From assembly GCA_900547835.1 (NCBI GenBank), contig URIJ01000038.1, positions 1-13,720 of the forward strand: 13,720 nucleotides of DNA, written 5' to 3'. Made by a program: the position numbers and the translations under genes. This stretch comes from an uncultured Collinsella sp. (GTDB lineage Bacteria > Actinomycetota > Coriobacteriia > Coriobacteriales > Coriobacteriaceae). Positions 6,258-13,664 of this stretch are shown piece after piece (position 1 is the first letter of the stretch; each line of letters begins with the position of its first letter). Under the pieces are notes generated by a model that was not told the DNA's origin, ran no database searches, and was given only the letters and a program-made list of their open reading frames with translations.

Positions 6258-8148
6258 GACCGCAGCCCAAGCACGCCCGGCCGACCTCAAACGCACTGTG
6301 CGCCGCCTGCTCTCCTACATGGGGCATGCCAAGTTCTCGTTGCTCGCGGTGGGCGTGCTCGCCTCCGTCGCCGCCATCGCGAGCCTCGCCGGCACCTACA
6401 TGGTGCGCCCCATCGTTAACGGTTTGGCCACGGGCGGGGAGGAACTGCTCGCCAAGCAGGTCATCCTGACGGCGATCATCTACGCCGCGGGCGTGCTCTC
6501 GGCCCTGGGCTACTCGCAGATCATGGTGCGCGCGGCCCAACGCGTGGTGTCCGATATTCGCCGCGACCTGTTCGCGCACATCCAGACGCTGCCGCTCAGT
6601 TATTTTGACAGCACGCGCTCGGGCGACATCATGAGCTTTTTCACCAACGACGTCGACACCGTCTCCGAGGCGCTCAACAACAGCTTTGCCAACGTGATTC
6701 AGGCCGCCATTCAGGTTGTGGGCACCACGGCCATGCTCATCATCCTTAACTGGCAGCTCACGATTATCACGCTCGTGTGCGATGCGGCCATTGTGCTGTA
6801 TGCGCGCTACTCGGGCGCGCGCTCTAAGCGCTTCTTTGCCGCCCAGCAGGCATCGCTTGGCGACCTGGACGGATATATCGAAGAAATGGTCTCGGGCCAA
6901 AAGGTCATCAAGGTCTTTAACCGTGAGGCAGCGAATGTCGCCGGCTTCACCTGCCGCAACGACGAGCTTCGCCGCACCGGTACCGCCGCCGTGAGCTATG
7001 CCAACTCCATGGTGCCCATGACCGTCGTGATTGGCTACGTCAACTATGCCATCGTCGCCGTAGCGGGCGGCATGCTCTGCATCAAGGGGCTCGCCGATGT
7101 GGGCGCACTTGCAAGCTACCTGGTCTTTGTGCGCCAGGCCGCCATGCCCATCAACCAGTTTACGCAGCTCGGCAACTTCTTGCTCAACGCGTTGGCCGGT
7201 GCCGAGCGCCTGTTTGCGGCTATGGACCTTGAGCCCGAGGTGGACGAGGGCTGCGTGGAGCTGGTGCAGACGGGCGACGCCGCGTGGGCGTGGAAGATTC
7301 CCGAGGGCCAGGGCGTGGGCGCGTACGGGCACCTGCATGATGTGGCCGCCGTTAATGAGTCGGGCCGAGCGGTGGCTGCCGACGGTACCGAGCTCATGTG
7401 CGGCTTGGTCCCGCTTGCCGGCGACGTGCGCTTCCATGCCGTGGACTTTTCCTACGTGCCGGGCGCCCGCGTGCTCACGGACCTCAACCTGTTTGCCAAG
7501 CCGGGGCAAAAGATTGCGTTTGTGGGCTCCACGGGCGCCGGCAAGACGACCATTACCAACCTCATCAACCGCTTCTACGAGGTCGATGACGGCGAGATCA
7601 CGTACGACGGCATCGACGTCAAGCACATTGCCAAGGCCAGCCTGCGCGGGTCGCTCGGCATTGTGCTGCAGGATACGCACCTGTTTAGCGGCACCATTGC
7701 GCAGAACATCCGTTTTGGCAAGCTCGACGCGACCGACGAGGAGGTGCGCGCCGCTGCCGAGGCCGCCTGCGCCGACTCGTTTATCCGCCGCCTGCCTAGA
7801 GGGTACGACACGCTCGTGACCGCGGACGGTGCCAACCTGTCACAGGGCCAGCGCCAGCTGCTCGCCATCGCGCGCGTGGCCGTGGCCGACCCGCCGGTGC
7901 TCATCCTGGACGAGGCCACGAGCTCCATTGACACGCGTACCGAAAAGCTCATCGAGCGCGGTATGGACCGCATCATGCGCGGTCGCACCACGTTTATGAT
8001 CGCGCACCGCCTGTCCACCGTCCGCGACGCCGACGCCATCATGGTCCTTGAACACGGCCGCATCATCGAGCGCGGCACGCACGAAGAGTTGCTCGCCCAG
8101 CACGGCGAGTACTGGCAGCTGGCGCATGGCTTAAAAGAGTTGGATTAA
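6250..8148 (+). CDS. Heterodimeric ABC exporter, catalytically intact subunit
   Basis: A 632-residue half-transporter paired with the preceding gene. Residues about 25-325 form the membrane domain, including the conserved LPLSYFDSTRSGDIMS coupling region. The ATPase domain (about 392-632) has Walker A GSTGAGKTT (426-434), Q474, Walker B LILDEA (551-556) with catalytic E555, and H586 (IAHR). Its signature is LSQGQ (530-534) rather than LSGGQ, which would fall at the degenerate nucleotide site built with the partner's Walker motifs, so the two subunits complement each other. Residues about 332-390, between the two domains, are longer than in most exporters and include WAWK (346-349), as seen in a subgroup of Gram-positive exporters. 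The ATG overlaps the upstream stop by 8 nt and has GGAAGGGGG before it, so translation is coupled. Confidence 0.93.
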   Translation: MPKTAAQARPADLKRTVRRLLSYMGHAKFSLLAVGVLASVAAIASLAGTYMVRPIVNGLATGGEELLAKQVILTAIIYAAGVLSALGYSQIMVRAAQRVVSDIRRDLFAHIQTLPLSYFDSTRSGDIMSFFTNDVDTVSEALNNSFANVIQAAIQVVGTTAMLIILNWQLTIITLVCDAAIVLYARYSGARSKRFFAAQQASLGDLDGYIEEMVSGQKVIKVFNREAANVAGFTCRNDELRRTGTAAVSYANSMVPMTVVIGYVNYAIVAVAGGMLCIKGLADVGALASYLVFVRQAAMPINQFTQLGNFLLNALAGAERLFAAMDLEPEVDEGCVELVQTGDAAWAWKIPEGQGVGAYGHLHDVAAVNESGRAVAADGTELMCGLVPLAGDVRFHAVDFSYVPGARVLTDLNLFAKPGQKIAFVGSTGAGKTTITNLINRFYEVDDGEITYDGIDVKHIAKASLRGSLGIVLQDTHLFSGTIAQNIRFGKLDATDEEVRAAAEAACADSFIRRLPRGYDTLVTADGANLSQGQRQLLAIARVAVADPPVLILDEATSSIDTRTEKLIERGMDRIMRGRTTFMIAHRLSTVRDADAIMVLEHGRIIERGTHEELLAQHGEYWQLAHGLKELD

Positions 8149-8199
8149 CCCGTTCGAGCACGATGCTTTGACCCCTCCGTGCCCCTCACCTTGCCTCAA

Positions 8200-8260
8200 A
8201 CCATCACAACATTCGACGTTTTTTGCCAAAAACGGGAAAAGCATCGAATGTTGTGATGGT
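8200..8260 (+). repeat. Palindromic intergenic repeat, copy 1
   Basis: A 61-nt element with 19-nt arms, ACCATCACAACATTCGACG (8200-8218) and its near-perfect complement (8242-8260; one mismatch), around a 23-nt AT-rich centre. It lies 51 nt after the ABC operon stop. Copy 2 differs by a single base. An inner CGTTTTT/AAAAACG pairing (8217-8234) gives an alternative fold. TTTTT follows the right arm, so this copy could also act as a terminator for the ABC operon. Confidence 0.9.
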
Positions 8261-8262
8261 TT

Positions 8263-8285
8263 TTCTGCCACTCGACCGGGCAGAA
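8263..8285 (+). terminator. Short hairpin after repeat copy 1, possible terminator
   Basis: A 7-bp stem TTCTGCC (8263-8269) with GGCAGAA (8279-8285) around a 9-nt loop, followed by a weak T-rich stretch (TCGCTTTCTTG). It may terminate readthrough from the ABC operon before the nuclease gene. The remaining gap up to 8363 shows no convincing promoter. Confidence 0.25.
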
Positions 8286-8363
8286 TCGCTTTCTTGCGCG
8301 CGAAGGTGTGCGGACCCGTGGGCAGGGGAATAAGGTTGGTTATCCGACTCCATTGGAGGGCTC

Positions 8364-9401
8364 ATGGACCTGCCGATCGTCCTGTCCCATAAGACCGCCT
8401 GGCTGTACCACAACGTGGCGCGCCCGTCCGAGCCGCTCTCGCGTGCAAGCAGCCTATACGATGAGGACTCGCTTGCTAACGAGGCGGAGTCGACCGCGAG
8501 CCTGCCCAAATTGGGACTCGATGCCAAGGGGCTGAGGGCTTCAACGGCAGTTGGGATCGTTACCGACTATCTGGTTTCGCTCGGTATTCCACGAGAAGAG
8601 CTCGATCATATCGACACGCTCGTCAACTTTGATTTTGAGCGCTCGACGCCGGCTGGATTTAGGTGCCACGTGTTTGGGGCGCCGGTACCTCCAGGCCATC
8701 TTATCGAGGTGGCGGAGGGCCTTCTGGTGGTTGATGAGGCCATGTGCTTTGTCCAAGCGGGTTCGTGGATGAGTGAGCCCGAGCAGCTGGAATATGGCTA
8801 CGAAATCTGCGCTCGATACCATTTGAATCATCTGTCGACAGGCGATTATATCGAGATGGGGCAGAGGTATACCGTTGCCGACTTGATTGCCTATTGCAAT
8901 GAGAACCGATCTCGTCAGGGGGCCATACGCGCGGCCGCCGTGCTCAAGCGCGTGCACGATGGCGCGCGGTCGCCCATGGAGACGGCCACCGCAATCATGG
9001 TCGTAGCAAAACGTTCCCAGGGAGGGCTGGGATACGCCAAGATCGAGCTCAACCATCGGGTCGATGTTCCCAGCGAGTTCAAGTATCTCGCAAAGGCCGG
9101 GTATTTCGAGATCGACGTATATGCGCCTGCGAGCGGTACGGGGATTGAATACAACGGCTCGGACCATCTTGATAAACAGCGCAGCGCGTCGGATGCGGAG
9201 CGTATGACCGTGCTGGGTACGCTGGGCTTTAGGATGATCGTCCTCACCGGGACTCAGTTTGCCCATCAGCTGCAATTGCACCGGGCGATGAACGCCATCG
9301 CACTCGCGATGGGTCTCAAGTGCGACCGAAGCGAAGCGTTCCAGAAACGTCAAAACGACCTGCGAGAATTCGTGATTCGACACTGGGACGGCGGCCTTTA
9401 G
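8364..9401 (+). CDS. Solitary AbiEi/DUF559-like protein with PD-(D/E)XK (Vsr-like) nuclease domain
   Basis: A 345-residue soluble protein. Its C-terminal third fits the DUF559/Vsr-like restriction-endonuclease fold: the SPMET helix with E206, then FEIDVYAP (D251), GTGIEYNG (E262), H268, the basic-acidic helix RSASDAER, and the closing strand LGTLGFRMIVLT. D251 and E262 would be the metal-binding acids. The N-terminal two thirds (IVLSHKTAWLYHNVARP; later VDEAMCFVQAGSWMSEPEQL) resemble the accessory part of actinobacterial AbiEi-like/DUF559 proteins. No winged-helix domain was recognised. The ATG follows GGAGGG by 3 nt. No AbiEii toxin, methylase or helicase gene is adjacent. The gene stands alone between two copies of a palindromic repeat. 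The family call is by motif and residue order; its role is unknown. Confidence 0.75.
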   Translation: MDLPIVLSHKTAWLYHNVARPSEPLSRASSLYDEDSLANEAESTASLPKLGLDAKGLRASTAVGIVTDYLVSLGIPREELDHIDTLVNFDFERSTPAGFRCHVFGAPVPPGHLIEVAEGLLVVDEAMCFVQAGSWMSEPEQLEYGYEICARYHLNHLSTGDYIEMGQRYTVADLIAYCNENRSRQGAIRAAAVLKRVHDGARSPMETATAIMVVAKRSQGGLGYAKIELNHRVDVPSEFKYLAKAGYFEIDVYAPASGTGIEYNGSDHLDKQRSASDAERMTVLGTLGFRMIVLTGTQFAHQLQLHRAMNAIALAMGLKCDRSEAFQKRQNDLREFVIRHWDGGL

Positions 9402-9441
9402 GGGCGTTTTGGTCCTTCTACGGGGTGCCGTGGGCAGGCAA

Positions 9442-9502
9442 ACCATCACAACATTCGACGTTTTTTGCCAAAATCGGGAAAAGCATCGAATGTTGTGATG
9501 GT
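9442..9502 (+). repeat. Palindromic intergenic repeat, copy 2
   Basis: The same 61-nt element in the same orientation as copy 1, with one base changed in the centre (AAAATCGGG instead of AAAAACGGG). Its arms are 9442-9460 and 9484-9502, and it starts 41 nt after the nuclease stop. Unlike copy 1 there is no T run after the right arm, so simple intrinsic termination is unlikely to be the shared function. Confidence 0.9.
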
Positions 9503-9590
9503 CTGTGTGTTGAGGATGGGCTTGGGAAGTCCGTTTTGCTCGAAGCGACCTGTCCTGTCGTACGGGTGTCGGCATGATTCTCTCGTGGGG

Positions 9591-9596
9591 TATTAT
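9591..9596 (+). promoter_or_regulatory. Possible -10 box for moaA
   Basis: TATTAT lies 40 nt before the moaA GTG, in the only AT-rich patch of this gap. No convincing -35 element lies 16-19 nt upstream, so the promoter call is weak. No molybdenum-cofactor riboswitch fold was recognised in 9503-9636. Confidence 0.3.
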
Positions 9597-9636
9597 GTTT
9601 TCCGAAGAATAAAACGCCGCGTGAGGGGAGGGCTGC

Positions 9637-10692
9637 GTGGACGGGCACGTGCAACATGACGGCTTTGGCCGCGATATCAACTACCTGCGCATTGCCGTTA
9701 CCGACAAGTGCAATTTCCGCTGCATTTACTGCATGCCGGCCGATGGCGTGGCGCCCCGCGCGCACGACGAGCTACTCAGCGCCGAGGAAATCGCCCGCTT
9801 TGTGCGCCTGGTGGCGGGAGAGGGCATTCGCCGCGTGCGCCTGACGGGTGGCGAGCCGCTGGTCAGCCGCCGTATCATCCCGCTCATTCGCGACATCCGC
9901 GCGATTCCGCAGATCGAGGACATCTCGCTCACCACCAATGGCGCCCTGTTGCCCCAACTGGCGCCGCAGCTCAAAGACGCCGGGCTTAACCGCGTCAACA
10001 TTTCGCTCGACACACTCGACCCTACGCTCTTTGGAAAGATCACGCGCCTGGGTCGGCTCGAGCAGACCATGGCCGGCATCGATGCAGCGCTGACTTGGGG
10101 CTTTGAGCCTGTTAAGGTCAACTGCGTTGTTGTGCGTCGGCTCAACCAGGATGTAGCAGCCCTCGCACGACTGACCATCGACCGCCCCATCCATCTGCGC
10201 TTTATCGAATACATGCCCATCGGCGACGAGCGCACGAGCTCGCATTGCACTGTGGACCCGCATGCGCTCGCGCTCAATCCCGAGCTGTGGGACGCGAGTG
10301 ACACCGTTCCGAGCGACGAGCTGCGGGAGCGCATCAATGCCGGGGCCGCCGCGGCGAGACTGGGCGAGCTCGAGCCGCTCGACATCAACGACGCCCCTGC
10401 CGGCGCGGGCCCTGCGCGCTATTGGCACTTTCCGGGCGCGGCGGGAACGGTCGGTTTCATCAGTGCCATGTCCAACCATTTTTGCGCGAACTGCAACCGT
10501 CTGCGCCTGACGGCCGATGGCAACGTGCGTCCGTGCCTGTTCAGCGATGCCGAGTATTCGGTGCGTGAGGCGCTGCGCCGTGGTGATGATATGCAGGTAC
10601 TTTCGATTTGGCGCGATGCCGTGGCCCACAAACCGCAGGAACACGCGATAATTGAGGGCACGCAACGATTTATGTCCCAAATCGGAGGATGA
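9637..10692 (+). CDS. moaA: GTP 3',8-cyclase MoaA, molybdenum cofactor synthesis
   Basis: A 351-residue radical-SAM enzyme that converts GTP to 3',8-cyclo-GTP in the first step of molybdenum cofactor synthesis. The N-terminal cluster motif CNFRCIYC (C25, C29, C32) binds the SAM-reactive 4Fe-4S centre; LTGGEPL (69-75) is the usual SAM-contact strand. The second cluster is held by C283, C286 (FCANCNRLRLTADG) and C300 (RPCLF). The protein ends in Gly-Gly, as active MoaA proteins do. It is somewhat longer than usual, with extra residues around 200-235. The start is GTG with GAGGGGAGG just upstream. The moaC-mobB fusion begins 4 nt after the stop, so the two are one operon. Confidence 0.96.
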   Translation: MDGHVQHDGFGRDINYLRIAVTDKCNFRCIYCMPADGVAPRAHDELLSAEEIARFVRLVAGEGIRRVRLTGGEPLVSRRIIPLIRDIRAIPQIEDISLTTNGALLPQLAPQLKDAGLNRVNISLDTLDPTLFGKITRLGRLEQTMAGIDAALTWGFEPVKVNCVVVRRLNQDVAALARLTIDRPIHLRFIEYMPIGDERTSSHCTVDPHALALNPELWDASDTVPSDELRERINAGAAAARLGELEPLDINDAPAGAGPARYWHFPGAAGTVGFISAMSNHFCANCNRLRLTADGNVRPCLFSDAEYSVREALRRGDDMQVLSIWRDAVAHKPQEHAIIEGTQRFMSQIGG

Positions 10693-10696
10693 TCAT

Positions 10697-11998
10697 ATGG
10701 CCAAGAGCAGGTACGCCGATGCCACCAAGGCCGCTCGCAGGGCCGCGATGTCTGCCCACAAAGTCACGGCTGCGGCCAGCGATGCCGTTGCAGGCGCGCA
10801 GCCGTCTGCCGGTGCTGCCACTGAGCCCGCCCGTGACGCCCGTCGTGACGAGCTGACGCACGTGGACGCCAAGGGCGAGGTGCGCATGGTCGACGTGTCC
10901 GACAAGGCCGAGACCCATCGCATCGCCATCGCCGAGGGCACCATCCTCATGCATCCCGAGACGCAGGCCATGGTACTGCAGGACCGCGCCAAAAAGGGCG
11001 ACGTGCTTGCCTGCGCGCGCGTGGCGGGCATTATGGCCATCAAACGCACAAGCGACATCATCCCCATGTGCCATCCGTTGCTCATTACCAAGAGCAAGTG
11101 CGACATTGCGCCCATTGCTTCGGCGGGGACGCCGGCCGAGGACGTGCCCGAGGGCTGGGCGCCGGCGCGCGTTGACGGGCAGGTTGGCTTTCATGTGCTG
11201 GTCACAGCTGGTGTGACGGGCAAGACCGGCATCGAGATGGAGGCCCTGACCGGCGCGAGCGCCGCGTGTCTAACGATCTACGACATGTGCAAGGCCGTCG
11301 ATCGCGGCATGGAGATCGTCGACGTGCGCCTGCTGCACAAGGAGGGCGGCCGCTCGGGCGTGTGGGATCGTGCCGAACGTCAGGTCGCTGCCGCTGAGGC
11401 CGTGGCCGCTGACGGTGCCGCGTCCGCAAGCGCACCCGTCGCCGTCGCGCCCGCAGCTCCGACACCGGCCGTCCCCGCGATCGCGTTTATCGGCTACCAA
11501 AACTCGGGCAAGACCACGCTCGTCGAGAAGGTTATCGCCGAGCTCACCCGCCGCGGCCTGCGCGTGGGTTCGCTCAAGCATCATGGGCATCATGGCTTTG
11601 ATATCGACGTGCCCGCTAAGGACACCTGGCGCCATCACCAAGCCGGATCCAAGCACGTGGGCCTTATCTGCGCCACGCGCTGGGCGGAGTACGCCGACAC
11701 GCGCGAGGAGGACGAGATGCCCGCGCGTGAGCTGCTGTCGCGTTACAGCGATGTCGATGTGGTGATCATCGAGGGCTACAAGACCGAGGGCTTCGACAAC
11801 ATCGTGGTCGCGCGCTCCGGCGTCGATCGCCTGCGCGGCAAGAGTTCGCTCGATCTGGTCGACGGCCGCACGCTTGCCCTTGCCTGCAACGAGGCTCTGG
11901 CACGCCAGGCATTCGATGCCGGCTTTGCGACCCGAGCCATCAACATCAACGACGCCCGAGCCATCTGCGACCTCATCCAAGACCACCTTCAGGCTTGA
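10697..11998 (+). CDS. moaC-mobB: MoaC-MobB fusion, molybdenum cofactor synthesis
   Basis: A 433-residue two-domain protein. Residues 1-50 are an Ala-rich, low-complexity leader. Residues 51-225 are MoaC (cyclic pyranopterin monophosphate synthase): AIKRTSDIIPMCHPLLITK (114-132), GKTGIEMEALTGASAACLTI (175-194) and YDMCK, with D196 and K199 matching the catalytic pair. An Ala/Pro linker (about 226-260) leads to MobB (261-433), the GTP-binding adaptor for the guanylylation of molybdopterin: Walker-type GYQNSGKTT (266-274), LKHHGHHGFDIDVPAKDTWR (293-312), IIEGYK (357-362). MoaC acts directly on the product of MoaA; MobB acts at the end of the pathway, so the fusion joins distant steps. The ATG at 10697 has GGAGG 8 nt upstream; an ATG at 10689 is out of frame. 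Neither moaB/mogA, moaD, moaE nor moeA is in the window. Confidence 0.95.
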   Translation: MAKSRYADATKAARRAAMSAHKVTAAASDAVAGAQPSAGAATEPARDARRDELTHVDAKGEVRMVDVSDKAETHRIAIAEGTILMHPETQAMVLQDRAKKGDVLACARVAGIMAIKRTSDIIPMCHPLLITKSKCDIAPIASAGTPAEDVPEGWAPARVDGQVGFHVLVTAGVTGKTGIEMEALTGASAACLTIYDMCKAVDRGMEIVDVRLLHKEGGRSGVWDRAERQVAAAEAVAADGAASASAPVAVAPAAPTPAVPAIAFIGYQNSGKTTLVEKVIAELTRRGLRVGSLKHHGHHGFDIDVPAKDTWRHHQAGSKHVGLICATRWAEYADTREEDEMPARELLSRYSDVDVVIIEGYKTEGFDNIVVARSGVDRLRGKSSLDLVDGRTLALACNEALARQAFDAGFATRAININDARAICDLIQDHLQA

Positions 11999-12011
11999 CG
12001 CTGCGCCGGCC

Positions 12012-12097
12012 CCAAGCACCCCATCTCGCCCCTCAAGCCGTCGCTCGCGTACCAAAGTACGCGTCGCTCCTCTTTCGGGGCGACCTGGGGCACTTGG
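12012..12097. repeat. Large imperfect palindrome after moaC-mobB
   Basis: The outer arms 12012-12032 and 12077-12097 pair at 17 of 21 positions by hand comparison (CCAAGCACCCC against GGGGCACTTGG at the ends). The centre holds a second hairpin, CGCGTAC-CAAA-GTACGCG (12046-12063). It could form a cruciform in DNA or a long RNA hairpin ending the mo operon. It is unlike the 61-nt repeats. Confidence 0.55.
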
Positions 12098-12123
12098 AAC
12101 CGGCTCGCTGCGCTGCCATAACA

Positions 12124-12152
12124 TGCCAAAAAGGGACAGGTTTATTTTGGCA
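12124..12152 (+). repeat. Hairpin TGCCAAAA/TTTTGGCA with AGGGACAGG loop
   Basis: A perfect 8-bp stem (12124-12131 with 12145-12152) around a 13-nt loop containing AGGGACAGGT. The next hairpin, 25 nt on, has a similar core (AGGGGCCAGGCT), so the two may be diverged copies of one element. The function is not known from sequence. Confidence 0.45.
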
Positions 12153-12176
12153 GGTTTTATCAGGGAAAACGTCATT

Positions 12177-12211
12177 ACCACCACAAAGGGGCCAGGCTCC
12201 TTTGTGGTGGT
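12177..12211 (+). terminator. Terminator-like hairpin downstream of the mo operon
   Basis: A perfect 13-bp stem, ACCACCACAAAGG (12177-12189) with 12199-12211, a 9-nt loop, then TTTGCTTTGG. The T-rich tail after a stable stem fits an intrinsic terminator for moaA-moaC-mobB on the plus strand, though it is almost 180 nt after the last stop. Confidence 0.6.
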
Positions 12212-12217
12212 TTTGCT

Positions 12218-12247
12218 TTGGTAGATGTGTGGGGCATGCCTTACAAT
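12218..12247 (+). promoter_or_regulatory. Candidate promoter of the MFS gene
   Basis: TTGGTA (12218-12223), an 18-bp spacer and TACAAT (12242-12247). The -10 is good and the -35 moderate. It would give an mRNA leader of about 130 nt. Another TTGACA nearer the gene (about 12327) lacks a matching -10. Confidence 0.4.
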
Positions 12248-12381
12248 CTGACAAGTAGTTCATGACGGGCGAAAAACGGAGAGAAGGGGCTTGATGCGTC
12301 TAATGTTTCATGCGGATAGATTGATTTGACAGACGGTGGCGAATGTCCGCCGCCCGTATTCGTATGAAACAAGGAGTCTCC

Positions 12382-13662
12382 ATGCTCGCTTCTCTTTTCT
12401 CAAAGCCTCAATCATCGCTGTCCGTGCAGGCCAAGCGCCTGGTGGCGATGCGCTTTCTCATCTACACCGGTTTTCAGACCAGCTACTTTATCGGCGTCAT
12501 CGGAACGCTCACCTATGCAGACGATGCCTCGGTCGTGGCGACATCGCTGGCCGTCCTTTTTATGAACGTATTCGTGATCTTGGGATCCTTTGCGGGTGGC
12601 GCGGCGCTCGACGCCTGGGGCCCGCGCCGTCATTTCTTGCTGAGCATCGTGGGCACGCTGGCAACCGGCGCGGCGATTCTCGTTTTTGGCAGCGCGACCG
12701 GCATCGTCTTGCTCGGCGCGGTGCTCCTGGGCTTTGTGATGGGGTTCGCCCAGCCCATCGCCACGTCCTATCCGGCATATCTCACCGACGACCCCGTCGA
12801 GCTCAAAGACATCAACTCCGCCATTGCCATGTTCTCAAACGTGAGTATTATCGTCGGACCCACGTTGGGTGGCTTTGTCGCGGCGGCTGCGTCGTCGCGT
12901 GCGGTGTTCGTGCTCATGATGCTCTTTACCGTGCTGGCGTTCGTCGTCGGTTGGGGCTTTAGGCCGCAGACCAGCCATGTCGCCGGGTATGCGGATGCCG
13001 ATTCGGCAGAGGAAGGGGAGCGTGCGGGACAAAGCTCCAACCTCAGCACGTCCGCCCGCGCCACCTTCGCAGCCAGCATCAAGACAGTCTTCACCAACAG
13101 CATCCTCGCGCTACTTTTCTGCATCATTTTTCTTTCGAACTTTGGCTACGGTGCCTTCGATCCGCTGGAGTCGTTCTTCTACCGCGATGTCCTGCACGTC
13201 GGTGTCGAATGGATGGGCTGGCTCTCGTCGGCCTCGGGCGTGGGCGCGCTGCTGGGCGCCATTGTTGCGCTCCGTTTGCCGCCGCACTTGGTCAACCTCA
13301 AAACGCTGCTCGTGGCGCTTATGTCCGTGGGCTTGGGAAGTCTGCTCTATGTGGGGACGTCGTACGTGGGTGTGGCCCTTGTCGGCCAAATCGCCCTGGG
13401 CATAGCTTGGGGCATCGTCAACCCGCTCCACAACACGATCGTGCAAACGACGGCCCCGCTCGAGCAACTCGGTCGCGTGAACTCGGTCATGGGCTTTGGC
13501 AACATGTTCGCCGGCGTGGCGCCGCTGGCGATTGCCCCGTGGCTGGCGGCGACATTTGGCGTGCAACAGACGCTCGTAGGGGCGGGCATGGTCGTGACGG
13601 CGGTTCCCGCGGCGTTGCTGCTGCTTGGCCGCTGGCACTTGGATTGTGCCGCAAAGCAGTAA
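12382..13662 (+). CDS. Major facilitator superfamily (MFS) transporter
   Basis: A 426-residue membrane protein with about twelve hydrophobic helices in two six-helix halves. The loop after TM2 carries a variant of MFS motif A (GGAALDAWGPRR, 72-83), and TM5 carries a GP-x-x-GG motif (VGPTLGGFV, 158-166), which is typical of exporters. The acidic loop 195-225 separates the halves. The C-terminal half includes EQLGRVNSVMGFGNMFAGVA, as in EntS-like and related drug-exporter MFS proteins. Substrate unknown. The ATG at 12382 was chosen because AAGGAG lies at 12371-12376; an in-frame ATG at 12343 has no such site and would add 13 non-conserved residues. It is monocistronic within the window, and a palindromic repeat starts 2 nt after its stop. 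Confidence 0.9.
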   Translation: MLASLFSKPQSSLSVQAKRLVAMRFLIYTGFQTSYFIGVIGTLTYADDASVVATSLAVLFMNVFVILGSFAGGAALDAWGPRRHFLLSIVGTLATGAAILVFGSATGIVLLGAVLLGFVMGFAQPIATSYPAYLTDDPVELKDINSAIAMFSNVSIIVGPTLGGFVAAAASSRAVFVLMMLFTVLAFVVGWGFRPQTSHVAGYADADSAEEGERAGQSSNLSTSARATFAASIKTVFTNSILALLFCIIFLSNFGYGAFDPLESFFYRDVLHVGVEWMGWLSSASGVGALLGAIVALRLPPHLVNLKTLLVALMSVGLGSLLYVGTSYVGVALVGQIALGIAWGIVNPLHNTIVQTTAPLEQLGRVNSVMGFGNMFAGVAPLAIAPWLAATFGVQQTLVGAGMVVTAVPAALLLLGRWHLDCAAKQ

Positions 13663-13664
13663 AA

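Larger units (their letters stand above)
11999..12381. other. 383-nt structured intergenic region before the MFS gene
   Basis: No credible protein gene is seen. In order it holds a large imperfect palindrome (12012-12097), a short hairpin (12124-12152), a terminator-like hairpin (12177-12211), a candidate promoter (12218-12247) and a leader of about 130 nt. The leader has a GC hairpin formed by GGTGGCG and CCGCCGCC near 12330-12355, shortly before the MFS ribosome binding site. Confidence 0.6.

Noticed and set aside
6028..7680. A 550-codon open frame on the minus strand opposite the ABC genes
   Set aside because: It is rich in His, Arg, Gly and Ala, has no recognisable motif, and mirrors two clear ABC genes with strong G/C third-position bias, which creates long antisense open frames.
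8364..9401. A complete AbiE type IV toxin-antitoxin system
   Set aside because: No AbiEii nucleotidyltransferase toxin gene is next to it, and the protein carries nuclease motifs, so an antitoxin role is not supported.
8200..9502. Reading the two direct palindromes as a CRISPR array or as insertion-sequence ends
   Set aside because: The copies are over 1.1 kb apart with a gene between them, there are no regular spacers or cas genes, no transposase, and no target-site duplication was seen outside the repeats.
9503..9636. Molybdenum cofactor riboswitch upstream of moaA
   Set aside because: The gap is short and I could not find the multi-stem layout expected of that RNA; a covariance-model search would decide.
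8541..9680. A 379-codon minus-strand frame opposite the nuclease gene
   Set aside because: It runs through repeat copy 2 and into the moaA start, and shows no domain; the plus strand has the ribosome binding site and nuclease motifs.
11270..12184. A 304-codon minus-strand frame opposite moaC-mobB
   Set aside because: Antisense shadow of a well-supported gene, running into hairpin-rich noncoding DNA.
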